Shown here: positions 44,901 to 53,965 of the stretch, in pieces
Layout: each line of letters starts with the position of its first letter
How positions within the stretch are numbered: the stretch's first letter is position 1
From: Gautieria morchelliformis
Taxonomy: Eukaryota; Basidiomycota; Agaricomycetes; Gomphales; Gomphaceae
Length of the DNA: 64,000 nucleotides
Reading direction: 5' to 3'
NCBI GenBank assembly: GCA_015179125.1
Contig: WHVA01000198.1
Span: forward strand, 62,001 to 126,000
Program-made: the position numbers and the translations under genes
The notes under the pieces: model-generated
Told to the model about the DNA's origin: nothing
The model's database searches: none
What the model saw: only the letters and a program-made list of their open reading frames with translations

Positions 44901-47900
44901 GCGGGCAAAAGTGGGTCGACGCTCGGCGGCATCGTTTTTTCGCCTGTTTTCTTTTCGCAGGTGCTGTGTGGTATCGCTGGTAGTAAACAGCGTCACACTA
45001 GAGTGTTGTGTATCTATTGTGTACACGAGAAATTTGGTTTTGCGTTTTTTGGTGGTTGTGGTAGGCGTGAGAAAGGTTCGCTCCCCACCATTAATCTGCG
45101 GTGCATATATGAACATGGCTGACTACTTCTAACGATTTCTAGGACTTCGTGCGTTCTCAGGCACATGCGTTCGAGCTTAAATCTGGGACATATAAAACAC
45201 AAGAAGTATCCAATGTGGGGGCTATATGTATTCATATGAGTTTGATGACATCTGTCTGATTGATACCGGCACTCATGCACATGAGTTATCTAGGCGAAGA
45301 AATGATGGGCCTGGCTCGCACAATTTGAAGCGGACTGGCCCATACTAGCTATGCTAAAGAAATATCTGCAGTGAAAGGGAGCACATCAGCGACGAAAGAG
45401 CAAACAGTTGCAAAAGGAATTGGCCAGCGATCCTGACGAGGCAACGCCGGAGGACAGTGGCAACATCAACCCTCTTCTCATTTTGGGTTATATCACAGTG
45501 AATGGTGACAGAGGGGATGAAGAGAGACACAATGGCAACATGGATAAAGGCCAAAATGCTGCATCTGACCAGGAGGCCGAGAGAGAACACGTCACCAAGC
45601 CGGATGCCAACAAATGATCGCAGAAACCGCACATAAGGAAGGCCCTTCCCCAAGTTTCCATGACATCTCACATGGATTCCAACATATGGCCTGCACATGC
45701 GCCTTCAAAAGGGCATGGAGACAAGGAAACAACGGATAGTAAGTGTTACCCAATGGAGATTGTTTGTATTAATGTTTTTGATGGCATAGATGGAGCGGCC
45801 ACCAGACCGGATATTGATACCAACCCTCTGTCTATTTTTGTTGATCACCAGGGCTCCTTTGTTGACTTGAATGGGAAGTTGATCCAAGCAAGCTGGGATA
45901 ACACATCGGATGTAAACAAAATGGCTGATGGCCGCGTGCTCGGCCTTGATGCATACCCGTCAAAACTGGAATCATACGACAAAGGATTTGGTGATGGTAT
46001 CCACTGTAGCATGAATAGCCACAAACAGTGGAAAGTTGGTACATTACCTGTGCCTCACACAAGTAACTCGCCCAGAAGCTGTGCTTTGCAAAGCCAACGA
46101 AAAATGGCAGGCAGAAAATCACAGTCTACTTGTCACCGCTCCAATCCAGATGCGATCAAACTGGTATCTGACTCACCCCAAGCAGTTCTCTTTTCAGGTT
46201 CTACTGAATGGTCTCCTCAAATAAAATGCAGCCCCTTTTTTTACAGATGACACCTGTGACAATAAAGGAACCACACTCGTTGGTCATCATTGGAGTCACA
46301 GAGTCCCCCCTGTCTTCTGTTATGGAAACCCCTCTTGTGAGTCAGAATGTTATTTCGATCAAAACATTGATCATCTAGATACTTTGAAATAGAAACACAA
46401 ACAGCTTACCAACGGCGATGATAAACAGAGAAAGACACATGCAGGTTCAAAACGCAAGCTTACAGAAATTTCAACAACTCAGGTATGGAGAGGAGCAATG
46501 ACTGTGCCTGCTCAAGCATGAAATTTCTAGAACTCGTCAAAGAAGAAAGCAAGAATACTAAACTAAGTAACGAGGCCTTTAGGATCGAGCTTATGATCAT
46601 TGTTCACTGCAATGTAATATAGCCAGCCCTTTGTCCCAAATCGATTATGTTTATAATTATATGCGGCGATCCCTGGCCTGGCATATGTCACGAGGCTGAC
46701 AATGGAAATCAGCTGTCCACTGTAAGTCCGGTGATCGACGGCCACTGACACCGCGTTCCTCTCTACCACCAGGAATGCCATCAGGGATTTACCTGCCTGT
46801 ACACGCCTGGGTCGCCAATAATATCCTCTTCATGTCCACACCTCCTGATCTACACCTCTCACTCTACCTGAAAGGTAATGCGCTGAAATTCCTCCGTCAG
46901 TTGTCGCTCTCCACACGTGTATACGATGAAGACCTTGCTGTGAGCCTTACTGGCACGGTCAACCAGTTTTGGGTGGGTTTTCCAGTCAATAAAATGGGGA
47001 CTCTATAGTCACTAAATGCATGCAAGACAGTACACGAATGAGGCACCCAAGGCCGGGTGTACTCCTATACTACAATTAGAAATTAACTTGACCGAATCAC
47101 CGAGTGCTAGGTCCAGCCACCTTATCCGTAAGCAATTTTACTCAGACCAGTAGGCGACCCTGTGGTTCGTCTAAACATTTCCAGATCTGAAGCCAGGAAT
47201 AACAACGATATATATCAAGCTGGAACATAGCCATGCGGATTGGAACCATAAGTATTATGGTGCACTAACCAGCTTTCTATCTGATCTAACTTCTGTTGGT
47301 GGAATTTGGAGGTGATTCATGTTTATTTCGCCATAAGCCATACACTACTAACTGCAAGCCTAAATGTAGCTCTAAAAATGCTCACAAGGCATGGGATACT
47401 CTATGGTATGAGTACCATAAATAACCTCACTGACAACTACTCAAATTACTTGTAGTATCCTTGTTTATCCGCCTGCCACCCTTGGCGCCATCAACGTTAC
47501 CAACGCGGACATGCATCATCTTGCACCTGGTCAATGGCTCAATGACACCATTATTGAGCTGGGGTTGAGGTGAGCTCACTCACATGACTGTCATTCACAA
47601 GCTATTAACTGTTTTTTTTTTTGCTAGTTTACTTCGCCATGATTTACAGCATCGTGACCGCACATTTGCTGCAAACATGGAATTTTTCAGCACTTTTTTT
47701 TAGTGTGCTTGGAGGTCCAAGGCAAGCTCACTAGGATTTTCTGATGAGCTCTGAATTAACACCCAGTCCAATCCAGCGGATATCATGGAGTAAGTAGTTG
47801 GACATCTGGCTATGATATATTTGCCAGGGACTTCATTTTTATACCGATTCACACAAGGTGAGCTATGCGTTTCAAACTGGTCAGAAACCTGTTCACACCC

Positions 47901-48488
47901 ATTGATGATCTTAGTTCCCATTGGTTTTTAGCTGTGGTGTGCTTCCCAGGCCACTTGCTGGCATGTTCGAAACCTAACAACCGTCAGAATCTCAAGTTAG
48001 TTTGAGATTCTAATATCAAGAATTTAACTGATAGAACTTAGGACATATATTCTGACGTTTGATTCACTAGGCACGCACCATCCAATGGTTCAAATTCAAA
48101 TTCAACGCTACCTCAAACTAGAAGCCCTCAACAAGAAGCAGATTGAATGCACGTGTGTCCCAACGCTTGCGAGTATATCAGTATGTGCGATCATCTCGAA
48201 ATTATTATTATCAGCTCTAACTAACTCCAGATACCCATACAATCAAATGGAGATGATTGTGGCGTACATGTCCTCCGCACTGCCGAATTGTTTTTCCACC
48301 ATCACCACCATTTCATTGCACAGAAACAGGTAGCATCTCACTTACTGGTCACATTGCCTCACTGATGATATACATAGATCACCTCCCTCAACTTTTCCTC
48401 AGGGTGGCAGTACGGTTCTATGCAGCAATTACACGATCATCTCAAGAGCACGATCATCACCCTCTCTCAACTAGCTGCCAAACACTGA
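38590..48488 (+). CDS. Ulp1/C48-type cysteine peptidase gene of the CACTA element
   Basis: Multi-exon gene with exon 1 38,590-38,948 (basic N-terminus MAPHKKQAKRLPPKARTATV, then a coiled-coil-like LLKEEIRLLRDDNKKLKQSQ). An intron of about 6.2 kb now contains the LINE. Exon 2 starts at 45,143 (DFVRSQAHAFELKSGTYKTQ). Middle exons at 45.4-47.0 kb are acidic and poorly conserved. The peptidase exons follow: MHHLAPGQWLNDTIIELGLR (about 47,515), SHWFLAVVCFPGH with the catalytic His (about 47,928), YILTFDSLGTHHP with Asp (about 48,046), and IPIQSNGDDCGVHVLRTAEL with oxyanion Gln and nucleophile Cys (48,231-48,290). The last exon ends at 48,488. Ulp1-like peptidases are known second genes of CACTA elements. 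All catalytic residues are present. The middle exon junctions are uncertain. Confidence 0.75.
39177..43160 (-). CDS. LINE ORF2: endonuclease, reverse transcriptase, RNase H
   Basis: 1,327 residues, uninterrupted. Order: APE-type endonuclease (residues about 1-240: ILAIQEPYVDF, GDFNRHHPTWDE, SDHFPIDTTLD), reverse transcriptase (about 450-750: NPFKAPGENGIPNVLIKQ, PIALLDTIGKVLSACV, ALLLDIKGAFPS with catalytic Asp, RGMDQGCPLSAIAYQ, GFVDDTTLIAEG with the Asp pair), thumb (LGVIVDQELRFKEHANY), RNase H (about 975-1110: VFTDGSCIEGRVGAA, FEAELTAAAMG, DNQAAIQTT, WVPGHEGIEGHERADEEAKK), and a C-terminal zinc-like block (CPACRNAQETVNHYLFQCPA). The start codon overlaps the ORF1 stop as ATGA, suggesting termination-reinitiation. 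It supplies target-primed reverse transcription. Confidence 0.95.
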   Translation of the reverse strand: MNRESPQIKKLKTRQQNVNKSLTATTEMLAKCSPDNYDILAIQEPYVDFLGNSRATPSWYTVYPKTHFQEKGKRMRSMMLISKRIATSAWEAVEIGMPDATAVKVKTNMGNVLIINIYCDCTQSDSIRAVQTYLQKQAADEGTQGQGQNVEGIIWLGDFNRHHPTWDELRNSHLFTRANLDEAQILLDVVAELDLQMILPKGTPTLRAMTTGNHTRTDNVFASSPLAERLTSCKAVPEERPPKSDHFPIDTTLDVTVRDSTQIAKPNFRQVDWRAYTERLKDRLEQDISAPTPTTPQQFHSHLRTLTEAIADVTEELVPRSRPSPFMKRWWSLQLTQIRAETRRLGRRSYARRNDSADTAHEEYRVARNRYAEAIEGSKKDHWKDFLASIDQKTIWTAHKYASSDATDGGRARVPTLVTTREDGTRLTAETNEQKANLLFNTFFPQPAAGIEQVPRGYEYPAPAFRYQPISDEQIRRAVDKLNPFKAPGENGIPNVLIKQCIKVLLPYIGPLFRATFELEVYPAEWRDSITRVLRKPAKADYTVPGAYRPIALLDTIGKVLSACVAEDLVKMAEKHHLLPDNHFGCRPGRTTTDAIHYIVGEAKDAWRRGKVLGALLLDIKGAFPSILLHRLTHNMRRKGIPQEYTDWIRRKVQGRLTTVSFDDYTSTTRRIERGMDQGCPLSAIAYQFYNADLIDVVKNRRGEGSAGFVDDTTLIAEGATLREAFDKLADIMNRPGGASCWATEHDCQFAIEKFGLLGLTRRRERDPTRPGKTRPIQRPSIKIGQHVIKPAATHKLLGVIVDQELRFKEHANYALRKGEAYIGQYRRLAKPTKGATAKHMRTYYLTVAVPRMLYAADIFLIPATERAKGTKGHINKLARIQRQAALDITGALRTTATDTLDAHANLLPFPLLVSKLVHRAAVRLACLPHSHPLATKIRRAAKRYVKRHRSPLHEILHAYSLKPDSMEKIHTVVFGPKWAPAFRTKIPQSKEQAIAEIEGENADVMVFTDGSCIEGRVGAAAVLYKNGREHRAARLHMGPESEHTVFEAELTAAAMGAKMLNEETGRRYAIALDNQAAIQTTRTESAISGQYIVNALHRQVQRVVERQPAVKVVMRWVPGHEGIEGHERADEEAKKAAKGDSSRDQEIPIECRGNMPVSRTAETQRHNSELKRMARNMFAKSPRAQRMFEIDPSTPSAAFSKITKDMPRRHASLLVQLRTGHIALNKHLYKIGKAHSPMCPACRNAQETVNHYLFQCPAYSEKRKRLEKGLRRGAKSVKTLLGSHKATEHTFRYINDTGRFKKTYGDLSLQVKKRDKRKRAETGTRS
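43157..44932 (-). CDS. LINE ORF1: gag-like nucleic acid-binding protein
   Basis: 591 residues. N-terminal basic and Gln-rich region, a helical middle with possible coiled coil (VMAKIEAAAETAKEVTEIAK), an RNA-binding-like segment (IVEYVPLSHSPDALAEMRKI and RWIKPIHRRTMGQKSAHIIA), then three zinc knuckles at about 380-450 (CLKCQKYNARHIAAEC, CGTCGGEHRTAEC, CANCDVQGHASWDRTC). The Arg/Glu/Gln-rich tail has many RRQ/GRQ. This matches ORF1 of Tad1-clade LINEs, which coats the RNA. Its stop overlaps ORF2 by four bases. Confidence 0.9.
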   Translation of the reverse strand: MPPSVDPLLPATSQGRTRASTTQQTGNRSRAELLAEPNATVRTREQARNHLDRYGYLAKEDPLSAEQLSNVLLSLVHNVSGKTLQEGVRAVAILMLEEAARGVGAAVMRNVEKSLAPVMAKIEAAAETAKEVTEIAKDTTEGANNLMEHLRIIGQQRAQAREEGRGERTYAAALKGNVPLSHPNNLAKAKAKARQILIDKDPQGEQDPLGGLTEQELVAKANEAISNLEEDHGQADMTFVGAKKLANGGIVFDMETEDAARWIQENRRAFLSKFSGAAVIKDRAMTVIVEYVPLSHSPDALAEMRKIERDSKIPAGSLLSTRWIKPIHRRTMGQKSAHIIARFATTEAANQSIRDGLIIAGKRTWARRMKREPRRCLKCQKYNARHIAAECNSRDRCGTCGGEHRTAECEEVDPSKFNCANCDVQGHASWDRTCPTFKAACLAAEKGDPEHTYKYFPDQNPWTWEQNGAEEEVEDAGDLLRRYSAQEGRRRQAAEEEYRSGRQTGFRSRERQQTDEDSPWHREGRQSRGSMRGRRDGVNPQIGHRDQGWQRQEQEVGEIRQSQLDEYGIGETHGQEQMGEHEEGDINTNRG

Positions 48489-48599
48489 TTATGTATATAC
48501 TAGTTTCTCAGACTGATGTTAGATGCATTACTTGTAATGTCCGTTGTAACCACTGCCATGAGCGTAAAGAGACGTCCATACATACTAATCGGCGACGCG

Positions 48600-49260
48600 C
48601 TCCATATACAAGCTCACATGATTTAGCTACCTAGCTAATAATTACATTACTAACAATTACACTACATCACCAGAACAGTCCGCTAATGGTGAGTCTCCAG
48701 GGTGTGGTGCCCACCCTCGAACGAGCCAAGCAATATTACAGTAACGCCTTCCGCGCTGTGCACCTATTGCTAACCTATACCATGTCACACCATGTGTTTG
48801 CAACGGTTCCTGTGGTGCAGTGGTTTACGCGCTTAGGTGGGTGACTAATCGCTGTTGCAACAACACCCGCATTTGAATTGTGCTCAAGCCATGCATTGTA
48901 CGATTTTCCTGTGCGCTCATATATTTATGTCCTCTAATCTAATTAATTAAACTGACTGCAAAAAGGATAAACCTCTAAGTTAGTCGTCTCATACTTAATG
49001 TAAGAAACCTAGCAAACAAATAAAACTGTAAGTTACTTCTCTCCATAACATTTAGCGTGTATTAATTCATTACCTAGTTACTGTGATATGAGTTGGTCTG
49101 CAAGATTCACAAGATTATAAATTGTGCTTTTTTTCCTACCCGTCCTTAGTCCCTTCATTTTGAATGGTTAATCCTTGTGCCATTTTAGTGGAATTCATAT
49201 TGAACTTTGAGTGGAGTATGAACATATATTTTAGTGGATAACCCTTTATATATAACTAGG
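48600..49260. other. 3' noncoding part of CACTA with a tRNA-like segment
   Basis: No gene. At 48,812-48,900 there is a tRNA-related SINE-like head: TGTGGTGCAGTGGTTTACGC fits an RNA polymerase III A box (TGGTGCAGTGG), and CATTTGAATTGTGC about 50 bases later weakly fits a B box. The rest is AT-rich. Confidence 0.4.
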
Positions 49261-49269
49261 AACCTCTAT

Positions 49270-49515
49270 GTCCCAGATATGGGAGAATCCACCGGCATGC
49301 TGGTGGAGGATGCTCCTCTTGATATGTATATGGATATAAAATCCACGAAAAAAACGGCTTTGCTGTGAGTGGATAGTCCATGTACTGTGAGTGGTTAGGG
49401 GACATGGACCCCTGAGCGCCCGGTGGACTTACCATGAGGGATTTTTGGTGGATGGTCCACCATTGGACCGGTGGAGTGTCCGTCAACCGATGGTGGACCA
49501 TCCACCAAAAACCGG
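49270..49515. repeat. Right subterminal repeats of CACTA
   Basis: Dense GGTGGA/TCCACC motifs, including a palindromic pair GGTGGATGGTCCACC and GGTGGACCATCCACC at about 49,446-49,505. Confidence 0.7.
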
Positions 49516-49551
49516 GTATGGACGTCCTACTGATTTATCAGGGCCGCAGTG

Positions 49552-49830
49552 ATCAACGCGCTCGGGCGTCTACAGTATGTTTGTTCATACGTTTACTGTA
49601 GCGTAGAGTCCCTGCAATGCCAGCTATGAGAGGACGCCTGGTACTAATATCTATACGTGGCTCAGATCTTGTCCTCAGTGGCCCGCTGCACGCTTGCAGC
49701 GCTGAGTGGACACGATTTCCCGGCCCTGCGATGCTGCGATGACGTCACACCCGCATCCCCGCTCCCTCTCACACGTGCGATGCATTGACAGCTCCGTTTC
49801 TACAGTGTGATACAGGCGCTGCGCGCGGGC
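49552..49830 (-). repeat. Right arm (outer block) of the inverted duplication
   Basis: Reverse complement of 10,880-11,195 and, after a deletion, of 10,640-10,680, the second exon of the HAM1-like gene (GCGCAGCGCCTGTATCAC in the complement). A 60-base piece present at 10,960-11,030 is missing here. No intact gene. Confidence 0.8.
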
Positions 49831-50049
49831 TGACTCTTAGCGTCCGAGTCAATCTGAATGTGGCTGATGTGCAGTAGGGATGTAGTCTGTGAAGTCTGCA
49901 TTTAGTACACAAAACACTGCCACTAATGTATACTATTTGCCTTGGTAGAAGTCCCGTGCCAACCCCCTTGGATAGTTTTACAATCCAATAAACTTTTATC
50001 AGTATATACCAAGACGAGCGTTGCCCATTCCGAAAGGATGGGTAATAGT

Positions 50050-51220
50050 ATCGACGGTTGCCTTGATTCTGAGATGCTGCCTTCTCTGCTCCTCCGAGAG
50101 CCGGTCGATATCTGGAGTCCACTGGAAGATTAATGTCGTTGCGGCCGATGGCTAGTTGCCCATATGGTATATGTGGGGCGTCGAAGGTACGATAAAAGGA
50201 TCTTGTGTAGGGATACGGGTAATACCAGAGTGTCTGGTGCCGTTGGCGCCATGTGCCGCCAGTCCAGAGTATATGTTGCGACAGTCAGGCGCTCGTCAGT
50301 TGAGTCAAGGTATTTGTACACATCGTCCAAAGTCTGGCCCGACGTCACGAGGATTCTGAGATGATCATGTTCAACAAGTAATGCGAGGTGTGCCGGTAAT
50401 TGCCAACGTACGTCTGCTCATCGACCATCAGCCAGGTGGTGTTGGTCTCGCACTTGAAGCGCTCGTTGCGTCGTACTTCGCCGAACATGGCTCGAGGGAG
50501 GGGCTGATGAGGAAGGATAGTCCTGCTTGGGTCAGAAGCGCCGGGAAGTGATGAATAGGCACTACGATGTCTTGCAAGGCTTTTGAGAAGGTCAGGGTCG
50601 CCGGGGACGCCAGCGGGCCTGGTGTGGGTTCAGACGTTGGATTGATACGCTGTCAGATGCCCTGATCAGCACGTGAGTGATGTGGAGAGTTTGAGTTGAG
50701 GCAGTAACGCAATCCAGCCTGAGGCGAAAGAGAGGATACGGAAGGCCCTGCGACAGGTGATACCACGGGGATTAGCAGTCAAATTTTCTAGTACTCAGAA
50801 GGAAGGGTCACCATCGACGTTTCTATCGTTCTCAGCTTTCGTTGCCACATTGTCCATCTCCGCATGAGGTGCCAACCCTGCAAAGCATCGTTCGTCCACG
50901 ACCAAATTCGCCACCGGGGGTCGGGGTTCGGGGGTCTCTATACCAAGAGCTGCCAGAATGGTACCTGTAACGTGCTGCTGTAGGGTGAGTCGTTCACCGA
51001 CGAGGCCGATCTTGCCAGATTCATCTTCAAGTACTATTGTAACCTGGGGAGGGAGATATTTCTGCGGCGGTGGGGGTGGTGGGGTTGAACAACGGAAAAG
51101 CACGCTTCAGAGACATATCCACGTATACTGTCCCAACCATCCAACATAATTTATCCTTGACGACATCCAGAACCCTCGGCACCATTACGGGGTTCCCTGT
51201 ATAGCTGGATCATTGTCAGC
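50050..51220 (-). pseudogene. DNA polymerase delta small subunit, broken
   Basis: Minus-strand remnants of the B subunit of DNA polymerase delta (POLD2/Cdc1-type). In order: RVLDVVKDKLCWMVGTVYVD (about 51,140-51,180), the open piece 50,795-51,103 with TIVLEDESGKIGLVGERLTL, HVTGTILAALGIETPEPRPP and DERCFAGLAPHAEM. Then comes SLPGASDPSRTILPHQPLPR (about 50,480-50,545), FKCETNTTWLMVDEQTYVGN (about 50,390), HMAPTAPDTL (about 50,245), and a C-terminus near 50,050. The parts lie in different frames with an in-frame stop, and the N-terminal third was not found. Homology is clear from block order, and the copy cannot encode a working subunit. Confidence 0.75.
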
Positions 51221-51315
51221 CCTCTCCTCAATAAGACGCACAAGCCGTCTGCTGTGGTCGCAAGCATGTGGAGGGGGAATACGCTGACGCGTGGAGTAAT
51301 GAAATGATGTGGGAC

Positions 51316-51780
51316 TTACTTATTGCTCGACCATCCATGCCGAACCCCAACGGGTCGGGTAGTCATCCGAACTGAGCATTCGCTCGCGGAAACACCTGAG
51401 CCTTCGCTCACGGAAACGCCTGAGCCTACGCTCACGGAAACACCTGAGTCTTCGCTCACGGAAACAACTTTTCCCTCTCTCTTGGACAGATAGAAGTATA
51501 CCGCTTGACCGTCCACGCCGGACCCAAACGGGTCGGGGAGTCATCTGAATTGCGTATCGTCACAAGTCACAAGTCCATCCAGACATGCGCACGTTCATGC
51601 GGGCCGCGGTTCCATTCAGACATGACATGTTTCCCCAAACAGCGGGGATGAATACGACCCCGGTCAGGGCATAGACCGTCCCTACCGCATACAAGCCGTC
51701 TGCCGTGGTCGACCATCCATGCCGAACCCAAATGGATCGGGGAGTCGTCTGGATTAAGCGTGTCGTCGGCGGAAACGCCT
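51316..51780. repeat. Nested tandem repeats (27-bp and about 190-bp units)
   Basis: Four copies of a 27-bp unit (CTCACGGAAACGCCTGAGCC and variants) at about 51,385-51,470. A block with CGACCATCCATGCCGAACCC and CGGGTCGGGNAGTCATC occurs three times at about 51,325, 51,505 and 51,708. The minus-strand frames over it (VSEGSGVS and similar) are repeat-derived. Confidence 0.7.
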
Positions 51781-51799
51781 TCTGCGTCCCTCTTGGGCA

Positions 51800-53950
51800 T
51801 ATTCGGGAGTGCCCCTTGAACGTAGTGTGTGTCTCGTCCAAATCGAACAGGCCTGACATGCGCCCTGCTTCGACCTCTTCTGCATTGTGTCCTCGACGAA
51901 TTGTGGATATTGCGCTTTGTGCGGTGTTGTGCTGGTGTGCAGCTCGGACGCGGGGTACTGCGCCGCTCCTCGGTAAGCGACGGTACAAATGCTGCGTGGC
52001 GGCGCCGTCTGAGTTGAGGACGGGGCGTCGTTGGTGGAGATGTGAGTGTCTTTGCTTCCGTCGCGTAACAGTGTCCGGACAGCTGGTTCTCCTTGTCTTC
52101 AAAGGAGTGGTCGCCGCTCCCCGAACTCGAACCAGAGTTGTTTCTGGAGTCGACGGAACCCGTGGAAGAGTAGGTGTAGTCTGGCTGATAACGATGCTCG
52201 CGGTTGCTGCGGTGTGATGACCTCGATGTCGCAGTTCTGGGTTCCGATCAATGAGTATGTCGTGAGCTTCACTTCCATCTTCGGATCACGTGCGCTTCGT
52301 TCGGTAGTTCTTTCAGTCTCCTAGAACGCTGGACCGGTCCCGCAGCAGAGCTCGACCCGGATGACCCGTGACAGGTTTGGTTGAACTGTGTGCATATAAG
52401 TGTCGCGCTCAAGCCTGGTATGCTCCCATCTGGTGATGATGAAGAAATACGGTGGGACGTAGACTTGAAGAAGGTAGGGTACGCAGACATGACGCTGACT
52501 TCTAGTGGTAACGTTGAGCGGTGATAGCGTGGACGGTCGTTTGTTACGTGTCTTCCGCCGCCTCCGCTGCTGAGATGTCGACGAAGAAGTTGTCCGAAGC
52601 AAGAGTAGTCGTAGCTGGGTTCACGGTACTAATGAGTGGATTCGAGTTAGGCATACCACTGTCCTGATACGTCAGTTTCTCCGCTCCAACTCCTCGTGGA
52701 TCCCGAGCTTTCCGACGCTGTTGCTACCAGAAAGGGCCTTTTGACTTGGATTTTGACGAGATACTGCTATGATGTTGTTGGCCGCTGAATCGCCGGCCGG
52801 TTTAGATGCGGTAGCGATGTTCGGATGGCCTTCCGACGCGTCTGGTGGGTCGGACGTTCGCTGTGCTACGAGGAGATGGTGGTCGTGGAGAGAGCTTCGA
52901 GGTTTGACAGCGTAGCTAATCAACCTGTTAATCAGCCCGGCCGTAGCGCGCGGCATCGCAAGCTCCGCCTAGCACTTCAGCATCCAGCACGGTGCACACC
53001 ACCACTCCCGCCACGCGGGGCAGCCCCTCTCGCCCAACTTCCTCCCAGAGGACGACCGCGCACTCGACCTCGTCGCCGCGATGGCAACCCAGGGCGATGT
53101 GCGTGTGCCAGCCTCCCCAAGCTTCGGCTGACACTGCCCCCACATGGCCCCGCACACTCGACGACTCAACTACGCCCAGTCATACCCCCCCGCCCGTACG
53201 GCACGCGTCTCTTCGTGCGCGGGGTGGTTCCGTTTCTGGCGGGAGAGTCGATATGAATTGGACGGTGACGCAGATAGGCATAGTCGATGTATATACGGAT
53301 TTGACGGCTCACCCTTAGACGATGTCTCGTGCATCTTTACTCGATGTCTCGCATCCTTGGGTGCCACAACCTGCGTACGTCCTCGACCTTATCCTCCGCG
53401 GCGAATTCGAGACCACGCGCGTGGATATTGCGCTGTTGGCTGCTGCGGGCGTGATAGGTCCGGGGGCTTGTGGGTCGCGTTTCGTTGTGTTATTGTTCTG
53501 TGTGTCTGTTTTTGGTACTAGAAGGTTTCGGATTCGACGTGGCGGGGGTTGTGTTCCCCTCTCGCCCGGTTTCGTGCCGCGTGTATACAGGCTGCGGCTG
53601 TTTGTCGTTCTCCCCTATCCCTGCCTCTCACTCTCTGCGTGTCCCCTCCCATGACACAACTCAACCCCTCCAATCGACATGCGCCCAGTCTTTGTGTCTA
53701 TGGTTCCTCGCTCACTCGTAAAATTACTACCTCTACACGATTTTAATGATAGGAATATGCATACCATTCCTAAACTCTGTCATTGATCCTGAAATTTTAT
53801 AGAAGCAGGTCTTCCAGCTGTCCATTTGTACCGATCTTGTGACCACAGCTTTCCTGCAGTGACTCACATGGAACATTCTCGGTGGTATTGAAAGTGCGGT
53901 GTTTGTGTGCGTATGGGCCGTAATAGTCTTCCTGCGTGTTCTGGGTCTTC
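51800..53950. other. Region without a recognised gene
   Basis: Several short GC-rich open frames on both strands but no product I recognise. Minus-strand exons at about 52,325-52,480 (VYVPPYFFIITRWEHTRLER) and 52,680-52,950 (serine/proline-rich) look protein-like and may belong to a disordered protein, possibly decayed. I cannot name it. Confidence 0.3.
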
Positions 53951-53965
53951 CCGACGGGACGCTAC

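Larger units (their letters stand above)
38971..45079 (-). mobile_element. Complete Tad1-type LINE, 6.1 kb
   Basis: On the minus strand: 5' UTR of about 147 bases, ORF1 (44,932-43,157), ORF2 (43,160-39,177) overlapping by ATGA, a 3' UTR of about 180 bases, and a 28-base A tail (T tract 38,971-38,998). Identical 11-bp target duplications lie on both sides. Both ORFs are open for their full length, so this copy may be, or recently was, mobile. It lies antisense inside an intron of the CACTA peptidase gene. The LINE remnants at 1-1183 and 15,191-17,366 are relatives. Confidence 0.95.
38960..45090. repeat. Target site duplication of the complete LINE
   Basis: GCTCCCCACCA at 38,960-38,970 and 45,080-45,090, identical (two further T are ambiguous with the tail). 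Confidence 0.9.
33513..49551. mobile_element. CACTA element with Tnp2 and Ulp1-type genes, 16.0 kb with nested insertions
   Basis: Ends CACTGCGG (33,513) and CCGCAGTG (49,544-49,551), flanked by ATCA on both sides. The flanks outside join to the sequence that is contiguous in the left arm near 11,190. Subterminal regions carry many GGTGGA/TCCACC motifs (33,530-33,720 and 49,270-49,510), typical of CACTA transposase binding arrays. Two genes diverge from about 38.5 kb: Tnp2 transposase on minus and a Ulp1/C48 peptidase on plus. Without the solo LTR (1,275 bp) and LINE (6.1 kb) the element would be about 8.6 kb. The transposase has a stop codon and the LTR, so it is inactive. Confidence 0.9.

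Noticed and set aside
45408..46250. Separate gene inside CACTA at 45.4-46.3 kb
   Set aside because: Acidic open stretches sit between exon 2 and the peptidase exons on the same strand and are best read as middle exons of the peptidase gene.
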